A stretch of 64,000 nt of DNA from Alphaproteobacteria bacterium (GCA_015062285.1 SUUY01000003.1:124001-188000); one strand, 5' to 3'; counted from the first letter of the stretch, positions 53,591 through 61,496 are shown. Notes: generated by a model from the sequence alone, not told the origin. Numbers and translations: made by a program.

Positions 53591-53665
53591 GGTGGGCGCT
53601 GAGAGGTTCGAACTCCCGACCCTCTCGGTGTAAACGAGATGCTCTTCCAGCTGAGCTAAGCGCCC
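53590..53665 (-). tRNA. tRNA-Val(UAC)
   Basis: A 76-base tRNA: acceptor GGGCGCT/AGCGCCC with discriminator A and encoded CCA, anticodon loop TTTACAC with TAC, anticodon stem TCTCG/CGAGA, T-loop GTTCGAACC. It lies in a short non-coding region between the MutT-like gene and the 172-aa gene. Confidence 0.96.
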
Positions 53666-53935
53666 ATCTTGTTTACGAAAGTGTTTATACACTCATAAAA
53701 ATAAATAATCAAGTAAAAAATTACAAAAAATTGCATTTTTTATATTATTGTCGTTTTTTATAACATTTCTGCGGCATAGAAACAATTAAATCTTTCACAA
53801 TATGATATTAAAACCAATTTTTATTATCAAATATGGTTAAAATGTTTTTTTGACAAAAATTTTATCTTGCAACAGCAATTGGAATATGATATATTCCATA
53901 ACAGAAAAAATTATTAACACATTAAAATAAAAAAA
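53666..53935. other. Intergenic region upstream of the 172-aa gene
   Basis: This AT-rich 270-base stretch has no gene. It must hold the promoter of tRNA-Val (minus) and of the gene at 53936 (plus). A TTGACA at about 53851 lies in a reasonable place, but I see no convincing -10 at proper distance. The leader before the ATG is A-rich without a Shine-Dalgarno sequence. Confidence 0.35.
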
Positions 53936-54454
53936 ATGAGAAAAAATGAAATCTTTGAGCTCTTCGACTATATGACGACGAGCGGCAAATCAACCTTCAT
54001 CGACGATTTCGAAGGTTGGGGTACAGAAGCAGAAATACCGGGATTCTCAAGCTTTGCTTCTTGTGAAGGAAACGGCATTAGAAGCAAGGCAACAGATCAA
54101 ACGTACGAACCGCAATGTGAAAATGTCCGTCGCGGTAATCACCTTAAGGTAGAGTGCCGCAGTAAAGGTTGTATCAGAGAAATATCTCTCGATACGCTTT
54201 TCCCTGAGGGAACTTCTGTGGTGATTACAACCGGATCTGAACAGCTTCGTAAGCTCGCCCCTATCTTTGAAAAACGCTCAGAGATGATGGACTGGCTTCA
54301 TCTCGTCGGCGAGTATGTAATCACTCGCAAAAATGCCGGAAATCCTGTACCTTGGTACTGGGAAGATGAGATGATCAACTTAGCTCGTTATCTCTTCGAA
54401 AATCAGCTCAATAAGGTCAACGACCAGAGCATTTACGACAAGTCTGTACTATAA
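53936..54454 (+). CDS. Hypothetical protein, 172 aa
   Basis: I do not recognise this protein. It has several aromatic/Trp residues (FEGWG, DWLHLVGEY, VPWYWEDE) and four Cys in the first half (SCEGN, QCENV, ECRSKGC), which might bind a metal. By eye it has more C-ending codons (ATC, CTC, TTC, GAC) than neighbouring genes, suggesting a different origin. No Shine-Dalgarno; the ATG follows AAAATAAAAAAA. Terminator directly after the stop. Confidence 0.55.
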   Translation: MRKNEIFELFDYMTTSGKSTFIDDFEGWGTEAEIPGFSSFASCEGNGIRSKATDQTYEPQCENVRRGNHLKVECRSKGCIREISLDTLFPEGTSVVITTGSEQLRKLAPIFEKRSEMMDWLHLVGEYVITRKNAGNPVPWYWEDEMINLARYLFENQLNKVNDQSIYDKSVL

Positions 54455-54488
54455 AAAAGCTGACTACATAATGTAGTCAGCTTTTTTA
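54453..54488 (+). terminator. Intrinsic terminator of the 172-aa gene
   Basis: A near-perfect 11-bp stem AGCTGACTACA/TGTAGTCAGCT with loop TAA and flanking A- and T-runs begins at the stop codon. Confidence 0.9.
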
Positions 54489-54530
54489 TGATTCGCACCA
54501 ACTCTATATACTCAAACAAAACTTATTAAA

Positions 54531-54569
54531 CAAAAAAATAAGGGCTGAAAATTAATATATCTTCAGCCC
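54531..54569 (-). terminator. Intrinsic terminator of hupB
   Basis: An 8-bp stem GGGCTGAA/TTCAGCCC (54542-54549, 54562-54569) with a T-rich run on the minus strand, downstream of the HU gene. Confidence 0.82.
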
Positions 54570-54596
54570 CAATAACTTATAACTAATCACTAAAGA

Positions 54597-54869
54597 CTAG
54601 TTTACAGAATCCTGCAAAGCTTTACCAGCTTTGAATTTAGCTTGTTTACGAGCTGGGATTTTGATAGCAGCACCAGTACGTGGGTTGCGACCAGTTGTAG
54701 CAGCACGTTTAGCTACAGAAAATGTACCAAAGCCAACCAAACGAACTTCGTCACCTTTTTTCAAAGCTTTAGTAATAGAAGCTACAAAAGCGTCCAAAGC
54801 TTTAGAAGAATCAGTTTTGGTCAAACCTGTTTCGCTAGCAATGCTAGAAATCAATTCATTTTTATTCAC
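54597..54869 (-). CDS. hupB: HU-family DNA-binding protein
   Basis: The 90-aa histone-like protein bends and compacts DNA as a dimer. It starts at GTG 54869 (MNKNELISSI, GGAG site 8 bases upstream). The hallmark GFGTFSVAKRAATTGRNPRTG beta-arm region and the KFKAGKALQDSVN C-terminus are complete. It is a stand-alone gene upstream of lon on the same strand. Confidence 0.96.
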   Translation of the reverse strand: MNKNELISSIASETGLTKTDSSKALDAFVASITKALKKGDEVRLVGFGTFSVAKRAATTGRNPRTGAAIKIPARKQAKFKAGKALQDSVN

Positions 54870-55113
54870 GGTGAGGACTCCCTCTAATATAAGTTATAAA
54901 CCACGCAAGCCAAGGTTTCCCTCGCTTACAAGCAAATTTGAACATCAAAAAAATATTCTGTCAAACAAAAAACGCACAAATATCAACATTTTTCGTGTTT
55001 TTACTGCAAAAAAAGCCCAAAACACAAGGTTTCCACAACTTTTATACTCTAAAATCGGCTAAAACATTGGACTTAACATTTCTAACAGAGTCTGATTCGC
55101 CCGATTCTTGTTT
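54870..55113. other. Intergenic region between hupB and lon
   Basis: The region contains the hupB promoter on the minus strand and nothing else I can identify. There is a GC-containing block around 54898-54925. No repeats, hairpins or RNA genes. Confidence 0.35.
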
Positions 55114-55147
55114 CAAAAAAATAGCCCTTGTAATAAGCAAGGGCTAA
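55114..55147 (-). terminator. Intrinsic terminator of lon
   Basis: A 9-bp stem TAGCCCTTG/CAAGGGCTA (55122-55130, 55138-55146) followed on the minus strand by a T-run, 8 bases past the lon stop. Confidence 0.85.
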
Positions 55148-55154
55148 ATCAATA

Positions 55155-57482
55155 TTATTTCTTTAAGGGCTTAAGCTTCCCTTTTAAGGCTATTCTCAGC
55201 ACTTCCTGGGCTTCTGACACCGGAATTATCTTTAATCCTGTTTTTACATTATCAGGAATTTCAGCCAAATCCTTTTCGTTGTCTTTTGGAATAATAACGG
55301 TTTTGATTCCTCCTCGCAAAGCCGAAAGCAACTTTTCTTTCAACCCTCCGATTGGAAGCACCCTGCCCTGCAAGGTAATTTCCCCGGTCATTGCTACATC
55401 TTTTTTAACCGGAATCTTAGTCAATGTCGAAACCAATGTCGTATACATTGCAATACCGGCAGACGGACCGTCCTTGGGTGTAGCACCTTCAGGAACATGA
55501 ACGTGAATATCGGTCTTTTCAAAAACTTCTGGCTTGATTCCCAGTTCTTTTGAATGTGCTCTCACAACCGAGTATGCTGTTTCAATAGATTCCTTCATAA
55601 CCTCGCCAAGCTTACCTGTCTGCTTAACAATACCTTTCCCCGGCATATCAACAGCTTCAATAAACAAAATATCGCCACCGACTTCTGTCCATGCCAAACC
55701 GGTAGTAACACCGATATGATCTGTTTCTTCCGCCTCGCCAAAACGATATTTAATAACTCCCAAATAATCACCAATATTCTTATCATCAACAACTATTTTC
55801 TTTTTCTTTTTGGCAAGAAGCGTCTCTTTAATTGCTTTTCTGGCAATAGATGACAATTCTCTTTCAAGGTTTCTAACACCGGCTTCTCTGGTATAATATC
55901 TGATTACGGATCTGACGGCTTCTTCCGTGATTTCCAGCTCACTTTTAACAATAGCATTTTCTGTAAATATCTTAGGCAACAAGTGCTTCTTTGCTATTTC
56001 GATTTTTTCATCTTCAGTATAACCCGACAAACGAATAATCTCCATTCTGTCAAGCAATGGTCTGGGCATATCCAAAGAGTTTGCTGTTGTTACAAACATC
56101 ACATCTGATAAATCATAATCAACTTCCAAATAATGATCATTAAAAGATGAGTTTTGCTCCGGATCCAAAACTTCTAACAAAGCCGATGCCGGATCACCGC
56201 GATGATCACTACCCATCTTGTCTATTTCATCAAGCAAAAACAAAGGATTTGACGTACCGGCTTTTTTCATACCTTTAATAATTTTTCCCGGCATCGAACC
56301 GATATATGTACGTCTGTGTCCTCTGATTTCTGCCTCATCTCGCATACCACCGAGCGAAGCCCTTACAAACGATCGTCCGGTTGCTTTTGCAATAGATTTT
56401 CCCAACGATGTTTTACCCACACCCGGAGGCCCGACCAAACATAATATCGGCCCTTTTATCTTATCGGCACGAGCCTGTACCGCAAGATATTCTACTATTC
56501 TTTCTTTAACCTTGTCCAAACCATAGTGATCTTCTTCTAAAATCGCCATAGCTCTTTCAATATCTTTGTTTACTTTTGAACGTTTTTTCCAAGGAATATC
56601 CAAAATCCAATCCAAGTAATTTCTGACCACGGTTGCCTCTGCCGACATAACGCTCATATTTTTAAGCTTTCTTACTTCAGCCAAAGCTTTGTCTTTTGCT
56701 TCTTTAGATAGCTTGGTGTTTTTAATCTTTTTCATATATTCAGAAATTTCAGAATCTTCTTCACCGTCACCAAGCTCTTTTTGAATAGCCTTCATCTGCT
56801 CATTCAAATAATATTCTTTTTGGCTTTTTTCCATTTGCTTCTTAACTCGATTGCGGATTCTGTTTTCCACTTCGAGCATAGTAATTTCAGCATCCATAAA
56901 GCCCAATATTTTTTCAAATCTTTCGCTTAGGGTTGCCCCCTCCAACAACGATTGTTTATCTGCAATTTTTAAAGATAGATGCGATGCGATTGTATCTGCA
57001 AGTTTACTGTAATCTTCTATTTGATTAACCGCCACCAAAACTTCCGGTGCTGTTTTCTTTGACAACTTAACATATTCTTCAAATTGTGCTAATACAGCTC
57101 TGACTATAGCTTCGATTTCCGGATTATCTTCATTATCATCAGGCAAAACCGTAATATTTGCACTCATAATATTTTTATCATCATATATTTTTGTAAGCTT
57201 TACACGCTCTAAACCTTCAATCAAAACTTTTACGGTTCCGTCCGGCAAACGCAACAACTGCAAAACCGTACCCAAGGTGCCTACATGATAAATATCTTCA
57301 TCATTGGGATTCTCAAGTGCCGCATCTTTTTGTGTTGCTAAAACAATATTTTGATCTCCGTCAACAACTTTTTGTAGAGCATTGATAGACTTTTCACGCC
57401 CTACAAACAATGGCACAATCATTTTAGGATAAACAACAATATCACGCAACGGCAGCACTGGATACTTATCTTTTTTAACCAT
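55155..57482 (-). CDS. lon: ATP-dependent protease Lon
   Basis: The 775-aa Lon starts at ATG 57482 (AAGGTG site). Order: substrate-binding N-domain with PLFVGREKS, a coiled-coil region (about 180-290), AAA+ module with Walker A GPPGVGKTSLGK and Walker B LFLLDEIDK, and the C-terminal Ser-Lys protease (PKDGPSAGIAM with catalytic Ser, GGLKEKLLSALRGG with Lys). It degrades misfolded and regulatory proteins, and its position next to hupB (HU is a Lon target in other bacteria) is a common bacterial arrangement. Confidence 0.97.
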   Translation of the reverse strand: MVKKDKYPVLPLRDIVVYPKMIVPLFVGREKSINALQKVVDGDQNIVLATQKDAALENPNDEDIYHVGTLGTVLQLLRLPDGTVKVLIEGLERVKLTKIYDDKNIMSANITVLPDDNEDNPEIEAIVRAVLAQFEEYVKLSKKTAPEVLVAVNQIEDYSKLADTIASHLSLKIADKQSLLEGATLSERFEKILGFMDAEITMLEVENRIRNRVKKQMEKSQKEYYLNEQMKAIQKELGDGEEDSEISEYMKKIKNTKLSKEAKDKALAEVRKLKNMSVMSAEATVVRNYLDWILDIPWKKRSKVNKDIERAMAILEEDHYGLDKVKERIVEYLAVQARADKIKGPILCLVGPPGVGKTSLGKSIAKATGRSFVRASLGGMRDEAEIRGHRRTYIGSMPGKIIKGMKKAGTSNPLFLLDEIDKMGSDHRGDPASALLEVLDPEQNSSFNDHYLEVDYDLSDVMFVTTANSLDMPRPLLDRMEIIRLSGYTEDEKIEIAKKHLLPKIFTENAIVKSELEITEEAVRSVIRYYTREAGVRNLERELSSIARKAIKETLLAKKKKKIVVDDKNIGDYLGVIKYRFGEAEETDHIGVTTGLAWTEVGGDILFIEAVDMPGKGIVKQTGKLGEVMKESIETAYSVVRAHSKELGIKPEVFEKTDIHVHVPEGATPKDGPSAGIAMYTTLVSTLTKIPVKKDVAMTGEITLQGRVLPIGGLKEKLLSALRGGIKTVIIPKDNEKDLAEIPDNVKTGLKIIPVSEAQEVLRIALKGKLKPLKK

Positions 57483-57645
57483 TTTACACCTTTTTAATAA
57501 AAATACTTCATGCAACATATATAAGAAAAACTATTCGCTTCTGCAAGATTCTTTCTTAACTTTTTTTGCCACATCTGATCTTTGCTGGCAATTATAATAT
57601 ATTTAATCCACAAAAACTTTTCATGTGATAAAGTAAAAGAAAAAA

Positions 57646-57673
57646 TTTGCAGATTAAAAAAAACATATATAAT
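57646..57673 (+). promoter_or_regulatory. Candidate promoter for the FliN-like gene
   Basis: TTTGCA at 57646-57651 and TATAAT at 57668-57673, spaced by 16 bases, are followed by a GGAG ribosome site and ATG at 57704. The -10 is a perfect consensus match. Confidence 0.55.
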
Positions 57674-57703
57674 GTATGAAAATCAGACAATATGGAGTAA
57701 AAA

Positions 57704-57955
57704 ATGCCTATCATAAATAATCATTTAGCCAATCAAGATATACCGGTAGATGTATCTGTTACTTTAGGCACCGCAAATTTAAGAGTTCATCAACTTCTAA
57801 AACTTGGCCGAGGGGCTGTTGTTGAACTGGATCGCAACATTAACGATCATGTTGACATATATGCCAACGATGTCCTAATCGGACATGGAGAAGTCATCGT
57901 CACCGAAAATGAAACTATCGGCATTAGCATTACCAAAATGAACTCCGCAAAATAA
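57704..57955 (+). CDS. FliN-like SpoA-domain protein, stand-alone
   Basis: The 83-aa protein is a single SpoA domain as in FliN (flagellar switch): PVDVSVTLGTANLRVHQLLKLGRGAVVELDR, and the closing VIVTENETIGISITKM. FliN normally has 100-140 residues with a variable N-terminus; here only about 15 residues precede the domain. There are no flagellar or type III secretion genes in the window, and it precedes an acyltransferase gene by 20 bases. It may be an orphan switch protein or a secretion-related paralogue. Confidence 0.8.
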   Translation: MPIINNHLANQDIPVDVSVTLGTANLRVHQLLKLGRGAVVELDRNINDHVDIYANDVLIGHGEVIVTENETIGISITKMNSAK

Positions 57956-57974
57956 CTTTTTTGAAATTTTAAAC

Positions 57975-58739
57975 ATGAATCTATATAAAAAATACATCAA
58001 AAAACCGCTGAAAAAAATAGGATCATCTCGCTTTGTCATAAATTTGATCTCTTCAATTTTTTATTATTATACCAAACTGGTAGGTAAAACCACTCGTTGG
58101 CATACCGAAGGTGTCGAAGAATTTCATAAATTAGCTAAGGATAATAATGGTATAATTTTAGTTATTTGGCATGGGCGCGCCGCAATGCTTCCGTTTTTCA
58201 AGCAAAAATCTCTCTCTTTAGACGCTTTAGTATCTGTACATCGTGATGGACAAATGATTGCCGGCCTTCTCAAAAGATACGGAATAGGCATAATTGGTGC
58301 TTCATCAAATGAAAATGCAGTATCCGGAGCTTTAAAACTCATGCGAACACTAAAAGAAGACACTTCTATTTGCATCATTCCTGATGGTCCGCGCGGACCG
58401 AGAATGGTTATGACCAAATCTCCTATCTACTATGCTTGGAAAACCGGAAAACCGCTAATTGGTGCATCTTACAGTATAAGTAATTCAATTCTGGTTACCA
58501 AAGCTTGGGATCATACAATGATACCTTTTCCTTTCTCCAATGGTGTATGTAAAACAACAAAACCTCTATATATACCTAAAGATGTATCTGAAAAAGACTT
58601 AGAGAAATATCGCATTGAAATGGAAAACAGACTCAATCAAGTTGCGTTTGAGTGTGACAGAGAAATGAATCTTACTCCGGTAAAACCGGACATCAACGCA
58701 ATCAATAATAAACATCGCCCTTCATCTAATAGGAAATAA
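57975..58739 (+). CDS. DUF374-family lysophospholipid acyltransferase-like protein
   Basis: The 254-aa protein belongs to the DUF374 acyltransferase group found beside waaA in alphaproteobacteria. The motif WHGRAAMLPFF resembles the HxxxxD site, SVHRDGQ and PDGPRGP follow, the latter is its family signature. A transmembrane/amphipathic helix starts the protein (about 18-38). It probably acylates lipid A or a precursor. It is followed by waaA after 3 bases. Confidence 0.86.
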   Translation: MNLYKKYIKKPLKKIGSSRFVINLISSIFYYYTKLVGKTTRWHTEGVEEFHKLAKDNNGIILVIWHGRAAMLPFFKQKSLSLDALVSVHRDGQMIAGLLKRYGIGIIGASSNENAVSGALKLMRTLKEDTSICIIPDGPRGPRMVMTKSPIYYAWKTGKPLIGASYSISNSILVTKAWDHTMIPFPFSNGVCKTTKPLYIPKDVSEKDLEKYRIEMENRLNQVAFECDREMNLTPVKPDINAINNKHRPSSNRK

Positions 58740-58741
58740 AA

Positions 58742-60001
58742 ATGTTCATAAAAATATATAATGCACTTATTGCAATTCTTTATCCGACAGTCATTAAGAG
58801 ATATATAAAAAAACGTTTAGCCAATGGAAAAGAAGATCAAGCTCGCTTCAATGAAAGAGTTGGACGCCCTAAAATGCAAAGACCCGAAGGAAAGTTAATT
58901 TGGTTACACGGAGCCTCTGTTGGTGAATCTATATCTATGTTACCATTGATTCAAAAAATTCTTGATACCTACCCTGACGCCCATGTAATGGTTACAACCG
59001 GTACTGTAACATCTGCCGATGTTATGAGCAAACGTTTACCGGAACGAGCTTTTCACCAGTTTATTCCCATAGACAACCCTTTCTTTACAACCCGCTTTAT
59101 AAAACATTGGCAGCCTAATGTTGCATTGTGGTTTGAATCTGAATTGTGGCCGGCAATGTTATCTTCTATTAAACGTAAGAACATTCCTTTAATTTTAATC
59201 AACGGAAGAATTTCAAACAAATCATTCAAAAGATGGCAACAATTTGATTTTATATGCAAAGAGCTTTTGAGTTGCTTTACCTTCTGTCTCGGACAATCAG
59301 AAGAAGATGCCTATCGTTTGCAAGTTTTAGGAGCTCCTAACAGTATATGCTTAGGAAATTTAAAATACGCAGGCCTTCCTCTTCCCATAGACGAGAAAAA
59401 AAGAGATGAAATTATTAAACAAATCGGAAAACGTACTTTTTGGTTAGCAAGCTCCACTCATAATGATGAGGAATTAAGAATCGCCAAAGTTCACAAAAGA
59501 CTAAAAGAGAAATTTCCTGACCTATTAACCCTGATAGCTCCTCGTCATCCGCAAAGAGGACCGGAAATCAAGGAAGCCATTGAAAAAATAGGCCTCAAAG
59601 CATCACTAAGATCTGAGAATGAAAAAATAACAGGCACTACCGACATATACATTGCCAATACCATTGGAGAAATGGGAATTTGGTATGATATTGCCAAATT
59701 AGTGTTTATTGGTGGATCGTTAATCCCCCATGGCGGTCAAAACTTTATAGAACCTTCACGCGTAAGAGATGCTGTTGTGGTTGGTCCGCATATGCATAAC
59801 TTTACTGATGCAATGAATCGCGCCAAAAAAGCTGATGCTATAATCCAAGTAACAGATACAGAAGAATTACAAGATGTTGTAGCTCAACTTCTTGAAAATA
59901 AAGACCTTCTTGATGCCAAACGATCTTTGGCATACAACTGGGCAACCAGCGAAGCAAAAGTTTTGGATGGAATTATGGATAAAGTTAAAGGATTTATTTA
60001 A
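58742..60001 (+). CDS. waaA: 3-deoxy-D-manno-octulosonic acid transferase
   Basis: The 419-aa GT30 enzyme transfers Kdo to lipid A precursor. Markers: N-terminal membrane helix (about 5-20), LIWLHGASVGES with catalytic Glu, WFESELWPAM, PRHPQRGPE, and GGSLIPHGGQNFIEPS. Stop abuts lpxK GTG. Domain order and length are normal. Confidence 0.95.
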   Translation: MFIKIYNALIAILYPTVIKRYIKKRLANGKEDQARFNERVGRPKMQRPEGKLIWLHGASVGESISMLPLIQKILDTYPDAHVMVTTGTVTSADVMSKRLPERAFHQFIPIDNPFFTTRFIKHWQPNVALWFESELWPAMLSSIKRKNIPLILINGRISNKSFKRWQQFDFICKELLSCFTFCLGQSEEDAYRLQVLGAPNSICLGNLKYAGLPLPIDEKKRDEIIKQIGKRTFWLASSTHNDEELRIAKVHKRLKEKFPDLLTLIAPRHPQRGPEIKEAIEKIGLKASLRSENEKITGTTDIYIANTIGEMGIWYDIAKLVFIGGSLIPHGGQNFIEPSRVRDAVVVGPHMHNFTDAMNRAKKADAIIQVTDTEELQDVVAQLLENKDLLDAKRSLAYNWATSEAKVLDGIMDKVKGFI

Positions 60002-60952
60002 GTGAAGACACCAACACATTGGAAAACAATAAATTTATTATCTTTAGTTTTATACCCGTTAGGCTGTCTGTATGGCTTAGCAACAGCCACTCGTTTATGG
60101 CTAAAAAAATCACATCGTGTTGAAGCGTGTGTCATTTGTGTCGGAAATCTCACTGCCGGAGGAACCGGAAAAACTCCGGTAGCAGTATCATTGGCAAAAA
60201 TGTTGCAACAACATGGCAAAAACCCGTTTTTTGTCAGTCGCGGATATGGCGGAAAGCTAAAAGATGTTATGGTTAATCCTTCACGCCACACTGCTCAAGA
60301 AGTTGGTGACGAACCTCTTATTTTGGCTCGTCAGGCTTCGGTTGTAATCAATCCCAATCGTTATCAAGGTGCTTTATTAGCGGCACAAGAACGCGCTGAC
60401 TTTGTTATTATGGACGATGGATATCAGAATCCCTCATTATATAAAGACAAATCAATTCTTGTTGTTGACGGAAATGTCGGCTTTGGAAACGGAATGTGCA
60501 TTCCTGCCGGACCGCTTAGAGAATTTAAGACTCTGGGATTAAAACGAGCCGATGCTATTGCTCTGATTGGAGAAGATACACACAAACTGACCGATTCTTT
60601 TGGCAACCTTCCGGTATTTAGAGCAAAAATCAAGGCTGTTTCGCCCTCGCCTTTAACTTATGATGTTGTAGCCTTTGCCGGAATTGGCAGACCGGATAAA
60701 TTCTATTCTTCGCTCAAAGAATGTGGTTTTAATGTAATTGCCACCAAAGATTTTCCGGATCATCATTATTACAACGAAAATGAGCTTGAAGAAATGTTGG
60801 CTCTTGGTAAAAAACACAAATCTCCGGTTTATACAACGGCCAAAGATTTTGTAAAGATCCCCCCTCACTTGCAAAGTAAGTTCAAGGTACTGGAAATAGA
60901 GATTGAATGGGAAAATCCGGCAGAAGTTATTAGCTTTTTGCTTCACCATTAA
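60002..60952 (+). CDS. lpxK: Tetraacyldisaccharide 4'-kinase
   Basis: The 316-aa kinase phosphorylates the lipid A precursor. It begins at a GTG right after the waaA stop. Markers: N-terminal hydrophobic segment, P-loop GNLTAGGTGKTPVAVS, SRGYGG, DEPLILAR and DDGYQNPSLYKD. The last codons run straight into the next terminator. Together with waaA and the acyltransferase it forms a lipid A operon. Confidence 0.95.
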   Translation: MKTPTHWKTINLLSLVLYPLGCLYGLATATRLWLKKSHRVEACVICVGNLTAGGTGKTPVAVSLAKMLQQHGKNPFFVSRGYGGKLKDVMVNPSRHTAQEVGDEPLILARQASVVINPNRYQGALLAAQERADFVIMDDGYQNPSLYKDKSILVVDGNVGFGNGMCIPAGPLREFKTLGLKRADAIALIGEDTHKLTDSFGNLPVFRAKIKAVSPSPLTYDVVAFAGIGRPDKFYSSLKECGFNVIATKDFPDHHYYNENELEEMLALGKKHKSPVYTTAKDFVKIPPHLQSKFKVLEIEIEWENPAEVISFLLHH

Positions 60953-60993
60953 AAAAGCTCCCCAAAGGGAGCTTTTTTTTATGGCGGAGAGTA
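60951..60993. repeat. Terminator plus tRNA-Ser 3'-end copy A
   Basis: This 43-base unit (hairpin GCTCCC/GGGAGC with A- and T-runs at 60951-60980, then TGGCGGAGAGTA at 60982-60993) is an almost exact direct repeat of 61287-61332, the terminator and 3' end of the real tRNA-Ser(GCU). It also terminates lpxK. Confidence 0.75.
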
Positions 60994-61059
60994 TGTGCAA
61001 CTTTTGTGCAAGTTTTGTGCAACTTTGAGCCATTTTGTGCAAATTTGAGCCTATTTTGT
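60993..61059 (+). repeat. Short degenerate tandem repeats, about 10-11 bases
   Basis: Units TTTTGTGCAA (61002, 61013, 61033; partial at 60994) alternate with TTTGAGCC (61024, 61044) and a final TTTTGTT (61053). The pattern is roughly 10-11 bases per unit. There is no coding or CRISPR structure. Confidence 0.6.
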
Positions 61060-61100
61060 TAACCTAATTTCAACCAATCACCCAGACACTAGATACAACA

Positions 61101-61124
61101 AAACCCTAGATTTCTCTAGGGTTT
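61101..61124 (-). terminator. Terminator beyond tRNA-Ser 3'-end copy B
   Basis: A 10-bp perfect stem AAACCCTAGA/TCTAGGGTTT (loop TTTC) precedes a further tRNA-Ser tail copy. On the minus strand it would follow that tail as the terminator of the tRNA copy. Confidence 0.6.
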
Positions 61125-61127
61125 AAG

Positions 61128-61144
61128 TGGCGGAGAGTACAGGA
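61128..61144 (-). repeat. Copy B of the tRNA-Ser(GCU) 3' end
   Basis: Seventeen bases (TGGCGGAGAGTACAGGA) match the real tRNA-Ser(GCU) end (61321-61337) exactly; the next bases diverge. Confidence 0.65.
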
Positions 61145-61254
61145 TTGGGTACTCCCATAAATGGGGCCTCCTCGTGTCGTAAGTCTCAAACTTCGTATTT
61201 CGCTAAGCGATTTGCTAAGCTCAACACTCGTTTTCGCCAACTATCCACTCCGAA

Positions 61255-61286
61255 CCTTACAGGTTCAAGTCCTAACCTCCTCACAT
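61255..61286 (+). repeat. Inverted shadow of the tRNA-Ser(GCU) 3' region
   Basis: Plus-strand ACAGGTTCAAGTCCTAACC and CTCCTCACAT form an inverted, diverged copy of the real tRNA-Ser(GCU) T-arm and acceptor 3' half (GACTCGAACCTGT in antisense). The T-loop is TTCAA where the tRNA has TTCGA. Two distal T-stem pairs are lost. Confidence 0.7.
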
Positions 61287-61319
61287 AAAAAAAAGCTCCC
61301 CAAAGGGAGCTTTTTTTTT
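61287..61319. terminator. Palindromic terminator between tRNA-Ser(GCU) and its shadow
   Basis: Arms AAAAAAAAGCTCCC and GGGAGCTTTTTTTTT around a CAAA loop (61287-61300, 61305-61319). It works in both directions and is repeated at 60951. Confidence 0.85.
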
Positions 61320-61320
61320 A

Positions 61321-61407
61321 TGGCGGAGAGTACAGGACTCGAACCTGTGCATCGGTATCCCGATGACGGATTAGCAATCCGCTGCATTACCACTCTGCCA
61401 ACTCTCC
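61321..61407 (-). tRNA. tRNA-Ser(GCU)
   Basis: A serine tRNA with acceptor GGAGAGT/ACTCTCC, anticodon loop TTGCTAA (GCT), anticodon stem CGGA/TCCG, variable arm (CATCGGGATACCGATG) and T-loop GTTCGAGTC; CCA is encoded. An open frame on the opposite strand through this tRNA is not a gene. Confidence 0.96.
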
Positions 61408-61496
61408 ATATGTGGTAACGGACATATATTTATCTTATGTTTTACTACTCGTCAATAACTTTTTTTAATTTCAACTCAATAAAATCAAAATACTTA

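Noticed and set aside
53419-53763. An open frame across the tRNA-Val region
   Set aside because: It overlaps the MutT-like gene end, the terminators and the tRNA antisense; no ribosome site or conserved protein.
55108-55500. Antisense open frames over lon and the U32 gene
   Set aside because: They lie wholly within strong coding genes on the other strand and show no protein features.
60993-61059. CRISPR array
   Set aside because: Units are about 10 bases, too short, no spacers or cas genes.
61161-61418. An open frame across tRNA-Ser(GCU)
   Set aside because: Antisense of the tRNA with no protein features.
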